Shown: piece by piece, positions 32,951-42,297 of the stretch | How the letters are laid out: every line of letters starts with the position of its first letter | Numbering within the stretch: position 1 is the stretch's first letter | Assembly (NCBI RefSeq): GCF_024509555.1 | Contig: NZ_JAMWEL010000005.1 | Location: 42,280 to 106,279, forward strand | Direction of reading: 5' to 3' | DNA length: 64,000 nucleotides | DNA from: Streptococcus suis | Lineage (GTDB): Bacteria > Bacillota > Bacilli > Lactobacillales > Streptococcaceae | The notes under the pieces: model-generated | Told to the model about the DNA's origin: nothing | The model's database searches: none | Seen by the model: the letters and a program-made list of their open reading frames with translations, nothing else | Translations under genes and position numbers: made by a program

Positions 32951-33292
32951 ATGAGAGACGATATAAAAATCAATGACCGAGCAGCTGCACTTTCAAGTCA
33001 ATTGATCGAAGTCCTAGAGAATATTTATGACCCGGAAATTGAATTGGATATTTACAATCTGGGCTTAGTCTATGAGATAGATTTGGATGAAAATGGTTTT
33101 TGCAAGGTTATCATGACCTTTACAGATGCAGGGTGTTCTTGCGCTGATACCATGCCAGGTGAGTTGGTTACAGCCTTGAAGAAAATCGAAGGCATCACCG
33201 ATGCCCAGGTCGAAATCGTCTGGTCTCCTACTTGGAAAATGACACGCATCAGCCGTCTGGGACGGATTACACTGGGGATTAGTCCTAAATAA
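32951..33292 (+). CDS. MIP18/DUF59 iron-sulfur assembly factor (SufT-like)
   Basis: The start MRDDIKIND at 32951 gives 113 residues; the open frame to 32807 has no RBS and spans non-coding-like sequence. The RBS for 32951 is weak (AAGATGAG, 9 nt away). The DUF59 core reads IYDPEIELDIYNLGLVYEIDLDENG, then the conserved Cys in DAGCSCADTMP and a C-terminal SPTWKMTRISRLGRITLGI. Related SufT proteins help mature iron-sulfur proteins. Two client enzymes, IlvD and others, lie nearby, but that may be chance. The gap 32735-32950 holds no clear promoter. Confidence 0.85.
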   Translation: MRDDIKINDRAAALSSQLIEVLENIYDPEIELDIYNLGLVYEIDLDENGFCKVIMTFTDAGCSCADTMPGELVTALKKIEGITDAQVEIVWSPTWKMTRISRLGRITLGISPK

Positions 33293-33296
33293 AAAG

Positions 33297-33327
33297 AAAA
33301 TGAGTTGCGTGGAGCAGCTCATTTTTT
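33297..33327. terminator. Bidirectional terminator
   Basis: AAAATGAGTTGC pairs with GCAGCTCATTTT (one G-T pair), with T/A runs on both sides. It overlaps the stop codon of the minus-strand DUF6176 gene. Confidence 0.85.
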
Positions 33328-33705
33328 AAATATCTCATCGTATTGTCTGTCTAATTCTTCCATGGTTTCATAAACAGGCTTGGGAATCATGATAACTTGT
33401 GGATCCAAATTGACCATACCATAGCTCGGGTCGATGCATTCTTCCCAATATTCTAAATGTTTTTTGTCGATATAGGATTCTGAATCTTCGACTTCAATCC
33501 CTCCTTCAGCTTGAACAGAATACCAGTAAAGGTATTCGCGTCCGTCCAATACCTCGCGGAAGATGGTTTCGACATACATTTTTTCTCCCTCAAGAGTGAG
33601 AAGGGTGTCTTCCATGTGTTCGTTGAGAAAGGCCATCCATTCATCTACTTGGATGGTTTTGCCTTCCTTAACACGAAAGCGGGAGAGTTCGACGTTTAGT
33701 TTCAT
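33319..33705 (-). CDS. DUF6176-like small protein
   Basis: The frame is open to 33945, but only the ATG at 33705 has an RBS (AGGAGAAAATCAA); this gives 128 residues starting MKLNVELSRFRVKEGKTIQV. The longer form would read through the ilvD terminator and into ilvD. The protein is acidic and compact, with YVETIFREVLDGREYLYWYSVQ in the middle. It fits the small DUF6176 family of unknown function (an ABM-like fold is possible). It lies downstream of ilvD, separated by a hairpin. Confidence 0.7.
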   Translation of the reverse strand: MKLNVELSRFRVKEGKTIQVDEWMAFLNEHMEDTLLTLEGEKMYVETIFREVLDGREYLYWYSVQAEGGIEVEDSESYIDKKHLEYWEECIDPSYGMVNLDPQVIMIPKPVYETMEELDRQYDEIFKK

Positions 33706-33719
33706 TTGATTTTCTCCTT

Positions 33720-33747
33720 GTAAAACCCCTGTCATTTGACAGGGGTT
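33720..33747 (-). terminator. ilvD terminator
   Basis: The 11-bp perfect stem AACCCCTGTCA/TGACAGGGGTT with a 2-nt loop is followed on the minus strand by TTA. The T-run is short, so read-through into the next gene is possible. Confidence 0.7.
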
Positions 33748-33757
33748 AATAAATTCA

Positions 33758-35473
33758 TTACTGTTTCCCACTGCGTTCTGGTCTCCAGAAGTCCGTAACA
33801 GCTCCTTTAGAGGCAGAGGATACGGTGTGGGCGTATTTTCCGAGAACACCACGAGAGTAGAGTGGTGGAATAACAGTTGTTTTCTTACGTTCTTCGATTT
33901 CTTGGTCAGAAACGTGCATGGTGATTTCTTTGGTATCTTGATCAACCGTCACCAAATCACCTGTACGGAGGTAGGCAATTGGACCACCATCCTGAGCTTC
34001 AGGAGCGATGTGGCCAACAACCAGACCATAAGTACCACCAGAGAAACGACCGTCTGTTAGAAGGGCTACCTTGTCACCTTGGCCTTTTCCGACAATCATA
34101 GATGAAAGCGACAGCATTTCCGGCATACCAGGCCCACCTTTTGGCCCAACATAGCGGACAACGACAACATCACCATCTACGATTTCATCGGTCAAGACTG
34201 CATCAATCGCCTCTTCTTCTGAGTCAAAGACCTTAGCAGGGCCAGTATGGTTACGGACTTTCACACCAGAAACCTTGGCAACCGCTCCTTCAGGAGCTAG
34301 GTTACCTTTCAAGATAATCAGAGGTCCATCCGCCCGTTTTGGATTTTCAAGTGGCATGATGACATCTTGTCCAGGTGTCAAATCTGCAAAGTTTTCCAAG
34401 TTTTCCGCAACGGTTTTACCTGTACAGGTGATACGGTCACCATGGAGGAAGCCGTTTTTGAGCAAGTATTTCATGACAGCTGGGACGCCACCGACATTGT
34501 AGAGGTCTTGGAAGACGTATTTTCCTGATGGTTTCAGGTCTGCCAAGTGAGGCACGCGTTCTTGGAAATCATTGAAATCTTCCAAGGTCAAGTCAACGTT
34601 TGCAGCGTGAGCAATGGCTAGCAAGTGAAGAGTAGCGTTGGTGGAGCCGCCCAGAGCCATGGTGACTGTAATAGCATCTTCAAATGCTTCACGCGTCATA
34701 ATGTCAGATGGTTTGATGCCAAGTTCTAGCATGCGTACAACAGCACGGCCAGCTTCTTCAATATCAGCCTTCTTCTCAGGAGATTCAGCAGGGTGAGAAG
34801 AAGAGCCAGGAATAGACATGCCCATTACCTCAATGGCTGTCGCCATGGTATTGGCAGTGTACATACCACCGCAACCACCAGGGCCAGGGCAGGCATTACA
34901 CTCGATTTGACGAACCTCTTCAGCGGTCAAGTCACCGTTGTTCCATTTTCCGATTCCTTCAAAAACGGATACCAAGTCGATGTCTTTACCATTGAGATTA
35001 CCTGGCGCAATGGTTCCGCCGTAGGCAAAAACAGCTGGAATGTCCATGTTGGCGATGGCAATCATGGAACCAGGCATGTTTTTATCACAGCCTCCGATAG
35101 CGACAAAGGCATCCACGTTGTGTCCTCCCATAGCTGCCTCAATAGAGTCAGCAATGATATCACGAGAAGTCAGTGAGAAGCGCATACCAGGAGTTCCCAT
35201 GGCAATCCCGTCTGCAACGGTGATGGTGCCGTATTGAACAGGCCAGCCCCCTGCCTCTTTAACCCCTTCTTTGGCTAGTTTTCCAAAGTCATGCAGGTGG
35301 ATGTTACAGGGTGTATTTTCAGCCCAAGTCGAAATAACCCCAACAATCGGTTTCTCAAAGCTATCGTCGGTCATGCCGGTTGCACGTAACATAGCACGGT
35401 TGGGCGATTTGACCATCGAATCGTAAACAGAGCTACGGTGACGGAGGTTTTTGAGTGTATCTTTATCTGTCAT
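33758..35473 (-). CDS. ilvD: Dihydroxy-acid dehydratase
   Basis: The 571-residue enzyme of valine, leucine and isoleucine synthesis dehydrates dihydroxy acids to 2-keto acids using an iron-sulfur cluster. Cluster Cys residues appear in GGCDKNMPG and in [29 protein letters not shown] near residue 475 is the IlvD/Edd C-terminal signature. It stands apart from the ilvB operon, on the opposite strand, and has its own promoter with a CodY-like box about 40 bp upstream of it. Confidence 0.97.
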   Translation of the reverse strand: MTDKDTLKNLRHRSSVYDSMVKSPNRAMLRATGMTDDSFEKPIVGVISTWAENTPCNIHLHDFGKLAKEGVKEAGGWPVQYGTITVADGIAMGTPGMRFSLTSRDIIADSIEAAMGGHNVDAFVAIGGCDKNMPGSMIAIANMDIPAVFAYGGTIAPGNLNGKDIDLVSVFEGIGKWNNGDLTAEEVRQIECNACPGPGGCGGMYTANTMATAIEVMGMSIPGSSSHPAESPEKKADIEEAGRAVVRMLELGIKPSDIMTREAFEDAITVTMALGGSTNATLHLLAIAHAANVDLTLEDFNDFQERVPHLADLKPSGKYVFQDLYNVGGVPAVMKYLLKNGFLHGDRITCTGKTVAENLENFADLTPGQDVIMPLENPKRADGPLIILKGNLAPEGAVAKVSGVKVRNHTGPAKVFDSEEEAIDAVLTDEIVDGDVVVVRYVGPKGGPGMPEMLSLSSMIVGKGQGDKVALLTDGRFSGGTYGLVVGHIAPEAQDGGPIAYLRTGDLVTVDQDTKEITMHVSDQEIEERKKTTVIPPLYSRGVLGKYAHTVSSASKGAVTDFWRPERSGKQ

Positions 35474-35510
35474 TTCTCTTCTCCCTATCTTTCTGGTGAT
35501 TAGTTCTCTT

Positions 35511-35519
35511 ATTATACCA
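35511..35519 (-). promoter_or_regulatory. ilvD extended -10 promoter
   Basis: The minus strand reads TGGTATAAT, 38 bp before the ilvD ATG. Confidence 0.75.
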
Positions 35520-35560
35520 TAGTTATGAGGGAAATGAAAAAGGATTTGTTAAATGATGTG

Positions 35561-35575
35561 AAATTTCTGAATTTT
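35561..35575. promoter_or_regulatory. CodY-like box upstream of ilvD
   Basis: AAATTTCTGAATTTT (minus AAAATTCAGAAATTT) matches the consensus AATTTTCWGAAAATT at 12 of 15 positions. Confidence 0.5.
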
Positions 35576-35587
35576 GCAAAAATAAAC

Positions 35588-35622
35588 AAAACAACCTTGG
35601 ATGTTCCAAAGGCTGTTCTAGT
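35588..35622 (-). terminator. Terminator of the glycosyltransferase operon
   Basis: On the minus strand AACAGCCTTTGG pairs with CCAAGGTTGTT across AACAT, followed by TTGTTT. Confidence 0.7.
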
Positions 35623-35631
35623 TTGTTTTTG

Positions 35632-36054
35632 TTACTGAGCAGTTGCTCGGAGCTGTGCTTTCTTGTTTCCAGTGAAGAAGAGGCTAATCAAGGCAAGAAC
35701 TAAGAATCCTGCACCGATAAACCAATAGGGTTGGTCCAAGGTGGTTGAACGACCAGACAGGTTGATGATACCACGGAGCAGGAAGCCTGCTGTAATGGTG
35801 GCAACACCTGAATTCCAGAGATTAAAAGTCATTCGTGATAAGTTTGGCTTTAGAGTGAGCATACCAAGTAGTAAAGCTCCACCAATCAGGGTCACACAAA
35901 ACATATAATGCATGAAAATCGAAACCTCGCCATAACTAAGGCTTTCGTAGATACGACTGAAGATAAAGAGGAAGGCTGTTGTAGCCAAGTAGGTAATGAA
36001 GGTGCGTGCAGTACGCGTAGATGTTTGATTAGTAACCGATGTAGACAATGTCAC
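35632..36054 (-). CDS. Small four-helix membrane protein
   Basis: The 140-residue protein starts at a GTG that overlaps the end of the glycosidase gene by 26 bp. Four hydrophobic segments are visible: about residues 20-35, 48-65, 80-98 and 108-127. A Gln/Asn/Thr-rich N-terminus and a basic tail (GNKKAQLRATAQ) suggest a polytopic membrane protein. I do not recognise a family. It is the last gene of a three-gene set with a GT2-GtrA glycosyltransferase and a phosphodiester glycosidase, so it may be part of the same surface-glycan process. Confidence 0.75.
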   Translation of the reverse strand: MTLSTSVTNQTSTRTARTFITYLATTAFLFIFSRIYESLSYGEVSIFMHYMFCVTLIGGALLLGMLTLKPNLSRMTFNLWNSGVATITAGFLLRGIINLSGRSTTLDQPYWFIGAGFLVLALISLFFTGNKKAQLRATAQ

Positions 36055-36964
36055 TTACCGCCCTTTCTGAAATAGTATTTCCGTTTGTTGTTGGATTGTT
36101 GATGACTTGGCCGTTGAAGTAGAGGGTTGATGAACCGCCACCGTCAAGGTTATAGGCTGTCGTTGCACCGTATTGCTGCATAACTTCTGCCAGTTGATAG
36201 AGGGATAGACCTTCACTTTCAGAAGTACGGCCGTCTGCGACTACAATGATATAGTGGTTTTCATCGATGATACCAATGGCTGAACGAGGGTTGGAAGACA
36301 TGGCCCGTCCAACTTCTGTTGAAGTATCGACCACGATTTCACCGTTCTCTACCAATGATGGACCGAATGCTAAGAGGTTGACGACCCCCTTGTCAATCAA
36401 TTCTTGAGCAGTGATTTCATTTTCATAGATGATTTCAAATGAGCCGTCGGCGTAGATTGCCAAGTCACCGTAAGCTGCATTGTCGCGGACAGTGTCACGG
36501 TAGAGGACGCCGTTTTTAATGACATAACCAGTTGAGTTGGCGCCGTAATAGTCACCGTTGACTGCTAGGATAGCATTGTTTGCAGTGGCGGTTTCAGAAG
36601 TTTTGGCCGTGACGTTGGTACCGTAGGTATTTTGGGCTAGAGCTGTCTTTAGATACTCTGGAGAGCTGACCTGGATATCTGCTACATAGACAGTTGTGTT
36701 GTTGGTAGTAATGGTTTCTAAGTTAATTTGGATATTGTCATCAGTGTAACTAGTATCCGTTGTAGAGACATTAGTTGCAGTGGTTGCGGCAGTTGACGAC
36801 GATGAAGTAGCTGTGTTTTGGCTGCTAGTTGTGGCGTTACTTGCAGCAACCGTTGTGATTGCTTCGGAAAGCACGAAGGTTTTCAACATAGAGTAGGAAA
36901 ATCCACTTGTTAGTAACATTCCAAAGATGGAGGCATAGGCAAAGGGTTTCTTAAGCAATTTCAT
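36029..36964 (-). CDS. Phosphodiester glycosidase family (NAGPA-domain) exported protein
   Basis: The 311-residue protein has an N-terminal membrane anchor (residues 8-35) and a Ser/Thr/Ala linker (about 40-75). A NAGPA domain follows, with ILAVNGDYYGANSTGYVIKNG near 135, SAIGIIDENHYIIVVADGR near 225 and the signature YNLDGGGSSTLYFNGQVINNP near 275. The family hydrolyses GlcNAc-phosphodiesters or handles exopolysaccharide. Here it would act outside the membrane on a wall or capsule phosphodiester, by inference. It overlaps both neighbours by 14 and 26 bp. Confidence 0.85.
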   Translation of the reverse strand: MKLLKKPFAYASIFGMLLTSGFSYSMLKTFVLSEAITTVAASNATTSSQNTATSSSSTAATTATNVSTTDTSYTDDNIQINLETITTNNTTVYVADIQVSSPEYLKTALAQNTYGTNVTAKTSETATANNAILAVNGDYYGANSTGYVIKNGVLYRDTVRDNAAYGDLAIYADGSFEIIYENEITAQELIDKGVVNLLAFGPSLVENGEIVVDTSTEVGRAMSSNPRSAIGIIDENHYIIVVADGRTSESEGLSLYQLAEVMQQYGATTAYNLDGGGSSTLYFNGQVINNPTTNGNTISERAVSDIVYIGY

Positions 36965-38003
36965 GGGAAAATGATTTCCTTTCTTTAAAGATGATATTTT
37001 TTTGAATGAACCAAGAGGCTAGAAAGAGGAAGATACCGACCACAAGTTTGACAATGTAGAGGTTAAGTCCAAGAATTTGATGGAAAAGATAAAGAAGAGT
37101 TGTATCAGCTAGGAAGAGAATGAGAGCTAGAGTAAAGTAGCCAGCACCTGTTCGTGCAATACTTTCTTTATTTTTAAAGACTAACCTCTTGTTAAGAGCA
37201 AAATTACAACTAGCACTGCAGATGCGAGCAATGGTGTTAGCAGCTAACAAACGTGCAGCTGTTGGTAGTCCAGTCAGCACCAACAAAGCTAAGGCATAGA
37301 TACCATAGTCGACTAGGAAACCACCAAAAGATGCCAGGGCAAATTTGAAGAGATTTTTGTAAATTAGCAATCCATCTTTTATGGGACGAAAATGCGAACT
37401 GGCATTATCATCGATATAAATAGTTTGAATGGGAACTTCCGTGATTTTATAGTCTTGACTTGCTTGGGTCAGCATATTCATTTCATATTCGTAGCGGTCA
37501 CCCTCAATGTCCAACATAAATGGAATTATGTCGGTGTGGAAACCGCGTAAGCCAGTTTGTGTATCGGATACATTGACACCGGTTTGTAGTCTGAACAAGA
37601 CTCTAGTTAGTTTGTTACCAAATCGGCTACGGAGAGGGATGTCTTTGGTAAATTGACGAACACCAAGGATGAGGCGACTGGGCAGGTTCATGGCGGCGCG
37701 TGCGACACGGTCTATATCATCCACAGCATGTTGACCATCTGCATCAGCGGTAACAATGACACCAGGCTTTCGCAAATCTTGGATAAAGCTAAAGGCTGTT
37801 CGGAGGGCCTGTCCTTTTCCTTTATTGACATCGTGGTGGAGAACAATGGCAAAGGTTTTGGCAATATCCAGAATATTTTTGGATTCGCCTGTACTACCAT
37901 CATCTACAACAATGACCTGGCAGTTTAGTCTGTTTTTCATGACCTCTAAGAGTTGTATCAATTTTTCATCTGGCTGGTAGGCCGGTATCACTACATAATA
38001 CAT
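36951..38003 (-). CDS. GT2 glycosyltransferase fused to a GtrA domain
   Basis: The start at 38003 (MYYVVIPAYQPD) has GAGG 8 nt before it; 350 residues. The N-terminal GT2 domain (residues 1-215) has VVDDGSTG and VTADADGQH and resembles dolichol/undecaprenyl-phosphate sugar synthases. The C-terminal GtrA-like domain (about 220-345) has four membrane helices, used to flip lipid-linked sugars. Such proteins attach glucosyl or similar side groups to cell-surface glycans after export. It is the first of three overlapping genes, divergent from ilvB. Confidence 0.88.
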   Translation of the reverse strand: MYYVVIPAYQPDEKLIQLLEVMKNRLNCQVIVVDDGSTGESKNILDIAKTFAIVLHHDVNKGKGQALRTAFSFIQDLRKPGVIVTADADGQHAVDDIDRVARAAMNLPSRLILGVRQFTKDIPLRSRFGNKLTRVLFRLQTGVNVSDTQTGLRGFHTDIIPFMLDIEGDRYEYEMNMLTQASQDYKITEVPIQTIYIDDNASSHFRPIKDGLLIYKNLFKFALASFGGFLVDYGIYALALLVLTGLPTAARLLAANTIARICSASCNFALNKRLVFKNKESIARTGAGYFTLALILFLADTTLLYLFHQILGLNLYIVKLVVGIFLFLASWFIQKNIIFKERKSFSHEIA

Positions 38004-38148
38004 ATCATAAACCTCGTCTGTTTTTCTTGATGAGTCTACTATACGGGACTTTCCTAAAAGCAAGCTAAAACCAGAGGGTGCTTGAGATTAGCTTAAGTTT
38101 GCTTTAAGAATTTTTTCGGAAATATTTAAGAAAACGAACAAATGTAGG

Positions 38149-38163
38149 AATTTTCAGAAAATT
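38149..38163. promoter_or_regulatory. CodY box of ilvB
   Basis: AATTTTCAGAAAATT matches the CodY consensus at all 15 positions and ends 2 bp before the -35. A weaker copy (TTTTTTCGGAAATAT) lies at about 38111-38125. Confidence 0.85.
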
Positions 38164-38165
38164 CC

Positions 38166-38193
38166 TTGACATTCTATCTCCTTGTGATATTAT
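38166..38193 (+). promoter_or_regulatory. ilvB promoter
   Basis: TTGACA (38166-38171), a 16-bp spacer and extended -10 TGATATTAT (TATTAT 38188-38193). The leader is only about 27 nt, so no T-box or peptide attenuator fits. Confidence 0.85.
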
Positions 38194-38226
38194 AGTAGAT
38201 AACATTTGCAGAGAGGAGGAGTATTC

Positions 38227-39930
38227 GTGCAAGAAATTCAACTAGACCAACCACGTTCGGGGTCTTATCTAATCTTGGATACCTTGCATCAATTAGGGGT
38301 AGACCTGGTCTTTGGTTATCCAGGAGGAGCGGTCTTACCTTTGTATGATGCGATTTACCAATATGAGGGTATTCAACATATCTTGGCTCGTCATGAACAA
38401 GGTGCAGTGCATGAGGCAGAAGGTTACGCTAAATCATCAGGAAAGGTGGGGGTAGCGATTGTAACTTCTGGTCCAGGAGCAACAAATGCCATCACAGGAA
38501 TAGCGGACGCTATGGGAGATAGTGTTCCCCTCTTGGTCTTTACAGGTCAAGTGGCTACACGAGGTATCGGTAAGGATGCCTTTCAAGAAGCCGATGTCTT
38601 GGGAATGACCATGCCAATTACCAAGTATAATTATCAAATTAGAGATACCGCTGATATTCCTCGTGTCATTACAGAGGCTCTTCATATCGCAACAACAGGT
38701 CGTCCAGGTCCGGTTGTCATTGACGTTCCAAAAGATATTCAAGAGAGAATAGTTGATTTTTACCACGATCCAACTGTTCAACTTCCAAGTTATCAACCAA
38801 CTGTTGAGCCAAATGGTTTACAGGTCAAGAAAATTTTGAAACAACTGAGTCAAGCTAAGCAACCTGTTATTCTTGCAGGTGGTGGGGTCAATTACGCAGA
38901 TGCCAATCAAGAGTTGATTGCCTTTGCGGAACGTTACAGAATCCCAGTTGTTTCTACCTTGCTAGGTTTAGGTGCTATGCCGATTGAGCATGAATTAGCA
39001 CTAGGTATGGGTGGTATGCATGGTTCCTATGCTGCCAATATGGCTATGAATGATGCGGATTATATCATCAATATCGGAGCTCGTTTTGATGACCGTTTGA
39101 CAGGTAATCCTCTCAGCTATGCACCCAACGCAACCGTTGCCCATATTGATATCGACCCAGCTGAAATCGGTAAGGTTAAGAAAACAGCCATACCAGTCGT
39201 AGGAGATGCTAAGGCAACTCTCCAAGCCTTGCTCAAGCTGGAAACTGTGGAAACAGATTACGCTGACTGGACCGCCCAGGTCTTAGAAAATAAACGCAGA
39301 GCACCATTCTGGTATGAGGGAGATTCTGAATTTATCAAACCACAACAGGCTATTGAATTAATTGGTCAATTAACCAAAGGAGATGCGATTGTGGTCACAG
39401 ACGTCGGGCAACACCAGATGTGGACCGCTCAGTTCTATCCTTATAAACATGCTCGCCAGTTAGTGACATCAGGTGGCATGGGAACTATGGGATTTGGTAT
39501 TCCAGCAGCAATCGGTGCTAAATTAGCCAACCCTGACCGTGAAGTTGTTCTTTTTGTTGGTGATGGTGGTTTCCAGATGACCAACCAAGAACTAGCTATT
39601 CTCAATGGCTATGGTGTACCGATTAAGGTGGTTCTGATTAACAACCATTCGCTTGGCATGGTCCGTCAGTGGCAGGAATCCTTCTATGACAAACGCCGCA
39701 GTCAGTCTGTCTTTGATGCGGAGCCAAATTTCCAGCTGCTAGCTGAAGCCTACGGCATTGCTCACTACAGTTTTGACAATCCAGCGACCCTGGCTGAGGA
39801 TATGAAAGTTATTTTGGAAGATAGACCGATGTTGATTGAAGTGCATATTTCCAAAGCAGAACACGTTCAACCAATGGTTCCAGCAGGTAAGAGCAATGCA
39901 GAGATGTTGGGGGTGAAGTTCAATGCGTAG
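38227..39930 (+). CDS. ilvB: Acetolactate synthase large subunit
   Basis: The start is the GTG at 38227, behind GAGAGGAGGAG; 567 residues. This thiamine-diphosphate enzyme has VFGYPGGAVLPLYDAIY at the N-terminus, the catalytic Glu in ARHEQGAVHEAEGYA, and the ThDP motif GDGGFQMTNQELAILNGYGVPIKVVLINN near residue 445. It joins two pyruvates, or pyruvate and 2-ketobutyrate, in branched-chain amino acid synthesis. It is the first gene of ilvB-ilvN-ilvC, with a full CodY box at its promoter. Confidence 0.97.
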   Translation: MQEIQLDQPRSGSYLILDTLHQLGVDLVFGYPGGAVLPLYDAIYQYEGIQHILARHEQGAVHEAEGYAKSSGKVGVAIVTSGPGATNAITGIADAMGDSVPLLVFTGQVATRGIGKDAFQEADVLGMTMPITKYNYQIRDTADIPRVITEALHIATTGRPGPVVIDVPKDIQERIVDFYHDPTVQLPSYQPTVEPNGLQVKKILKQLSQAKQPVILAGGGVNYADANQELIAFAERYRIPVVSTLLGLGAMPIEHELALGMGGMHGSYAANMAMNDADYIINIGARFDDRLTGNPLSYAPNATVAHIDIDPAEIGKVKKTAIPVVGDAKATLQALLKLETVETDYADWTAQVLENKRRAPFWYEGDSEFIKPQQAIELIGQLTKGDAIVVTDVGQHQMWTAQFYPYKHARQLVTSGGMGTMGFGIPAAIGAKLANPDREVVLFVGDGGFQMTNQELAILNGYGVPIKVVLINNHSLGMVRQWQESFYDKRRSQSVFDAEPNFQLLAEAYGIAHYSFDNPATLAEDMKVILEDRPMLIEVHISKAEHVQPMVPAGKSNAEMLGVKFNA

Positions 39931-40399
39931 AATGTTAACAGCAAAATTACGGAATTCATCAGGCGTCCTCAACCGCTTTACAGGTGTTTTATCTCGCCGG
40001 CAAATCAATATTGAGTCCATATCTGTTGGTCCGACAGAAGTAGAAGGCATTTCCCGAGTTACAGTGATTGTCGATGTAGCAACCATGGACGAAGTGGAAC
40101 AGATTATTAAGCAACTCAACCGTTTGATTGATGTAGTCCGTGTCCGTGATTTGACGGATATTCCCCACTTGGAAAGGGAGGTGATTCTGGTTAAAATTTC
40201 GGCACCTCCAGCAAAACGGGCAGAAATTTTAGCCATTATCCAACCTTTCCGCGCTAGCGTTGTCGATGTGGCACCGCACTCCATTACCATTCAAATGACT
40301 GGCGACGGAGATAAGATTGACGCCCTCTTGCGTGTGATTCAGCCATACGGCATCAAGAATATCGCCCGTACGGGAGCAACAGGTTTTAGTCGAGATTAG
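39923..40399 (+). CDS. ilvN: Acetolactate synthase small (regulatory) subunit
   Basis: The 158-residue protein overlaps ilvB by 8 bp. The N-terminal ACT domain begins LTAKLRNSSGVLNRFTGVLSRRQINIESISVGPTE and gives valine feedback inhibition in homologues. The C-terminal half starts at about residue 80 (EVILVKISAPPAKRAEIL). It is also called ilvH. Confidence 0.96.
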   Translation: MRRMLTAKLRNSSGVLNRFTGVLSRRQINIESISVGPTEVEGISRVTVIVDVATMDEVEQIIKQLNRLIDVVRVRDLTDIPHLEREVILVKISAPPAKRAEILAIIQPFRASVVDVAPHSITIQMTGDGDKIDALLRVIQPYGIKNIARTGATGFSRD

Positions 40400-40424
40400 T
40401 CTTAAAACTTTATAGAATAATTAA

Positions 40425-41491
<1,067 letters not shown>

Positions 41492-41492
41492 C

Positions 41493-42010
41493 CCTCGCCT
41501 AAAAATGAGAGAGTGAGGAAAGTCCAGTGGACTGTTTTAGCCCTCGCCTGAAAACGAGAATGCGAGGCAAGTCCGGGGGAGTGAAAGAGTCTGGGGATAG
41601 ACTCTTTCAGCTGGTTGCCTAGAAATGTGAGAGCGACCATACGCCCTCGCCTAAAAATGAGAGAGCGAGGCAAGTCCGGGGGAGTGAAAGAGTCTGGGGA
41701 TAGACTCTTTCAGCTGGTCGCCTAGAAATGTGAGAGCGACCATACGCCCTCGCTTGAAAACGAGAGAGTGAGGAAAGTCCGGGGTTGGACTAGTTGACAC
41801 TTGCTGTCGCAAGCTTTATCTACCACCTCTGACAGCTTCAAAGGTTGGGGAACCTTTGAAGGAAGCAGTTGCTCGCCTGAAAACTAGAATGTGAGGAAAG
41901 TCCAATTGACACTTACTGTCGCAAGCTTTATCTCCTACCTCCGATAGTTCCCCAAACTGTTAGAGCCCTCGCCAAAAAAAACGGAAACGCGAGGCAAGTT
42001 TAGTGGACGG
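41493..42010 (+). repeat. Array of eight small hairpins with tandem 103-bp units
   Basis: Hairpins lie at 41493-41518, 41542-41567, 41612-41639, 41645-41670, 41715-41742, 41748-41773, 41872-41895 and 41967-41994. Seven have a 14-nt loop of the form CTAAAAATGAGAGA or CTAGAAATGTGAGA; the eighth has 16. Stems are CCTCGC/GCGAGG, CCTCGC/GTGAGG, GGTCGC/GCGACC and GGTTGC/GCGACC, so changes are compensatory. Units starting at 41540 and 41643 are 103 bp apart and nearly identical, each with TGAAAGAGTCT/AGACTCTTTCA. A TTGACACTT(A/G)CTGTCGCAAG block occurs at about 41793 and 41905. There is no coding potential. Confidence 0.85.
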
Positions 42011-42125
42011 AAATGCCCTTTGTATAAGTAAAGTGCATCTCCACTCGCAGTCTGTAGTTCCAAGTATCTGTGTTACATGGCTTGGATGAAGAGTATACAA
42101 TTTTTGTCAAGAAAATAGGAATAAA

Positions 42126-42150
42126 GGAGCTGGGTTAACCAGCTCTTTTG
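42126..42150 (+). terminator. Terminator before ilvA
   Basis: GAGCTGG and CCAGCTC pair around GTTAA, followed by TTTTG. It would end any transcript coming from ilvBNC and the array. Confidence 0.8.
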
Positions 42151-42261
42151 ACCATTTTATTAATAAGATGACTCAAAAGATTGACAAAAGATCGGATATA
42201 AATCAATTCTGCGATATTATTATAAATATGCGTATAATTGTTAGTAATATTTGTTAAATAC

Positions 42262-42270
42262 TGGTATAAT
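42262..42270 (+). promoter_or_regulatory. ilvA extended -10 promoter
   Basis: TGGTATAAT 28 bp before the ilvA ATG; the upstream 80 bp are AT-rich with no clear -35. Confidence 0.7.
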
Positions 42271-42297
42271 ATAGTTACAGAAGGAAAGTAGTAAAAA

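Noticed and set aside
33706..33945. N-terminal extension of the DUF6176-like gene to 208 residues
   Set aside because: It would cross the ilvD terminator and antisense-free end of ilvD; a good RBS serves the ATG at 33705.
38194..38226. T-box or leader peptide for ilvB
   Set aside because: The predicted leader is only about 27 nt; CodY control is sufficient.
39739..40290. 183-residue minus-strand ORF across ilvB/ilvN
   Set aside because: Antisense shadow of two overlapping certain genes, with no RBS.
41493..41900. A complete rnpB gene
   Set aside because: Only short strings match RNase P RNA; the order and the rest of the core are missing, so I report the resemblance only as a finding.
41493..41994. 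CRISPR array in the ilvC-ilvA gap
   Set aside because: Repeats are self-complementary but irregularly spaced (49, 103, 103 bp and more), the intervening DNA is itself repeated, and there are no cas genes.
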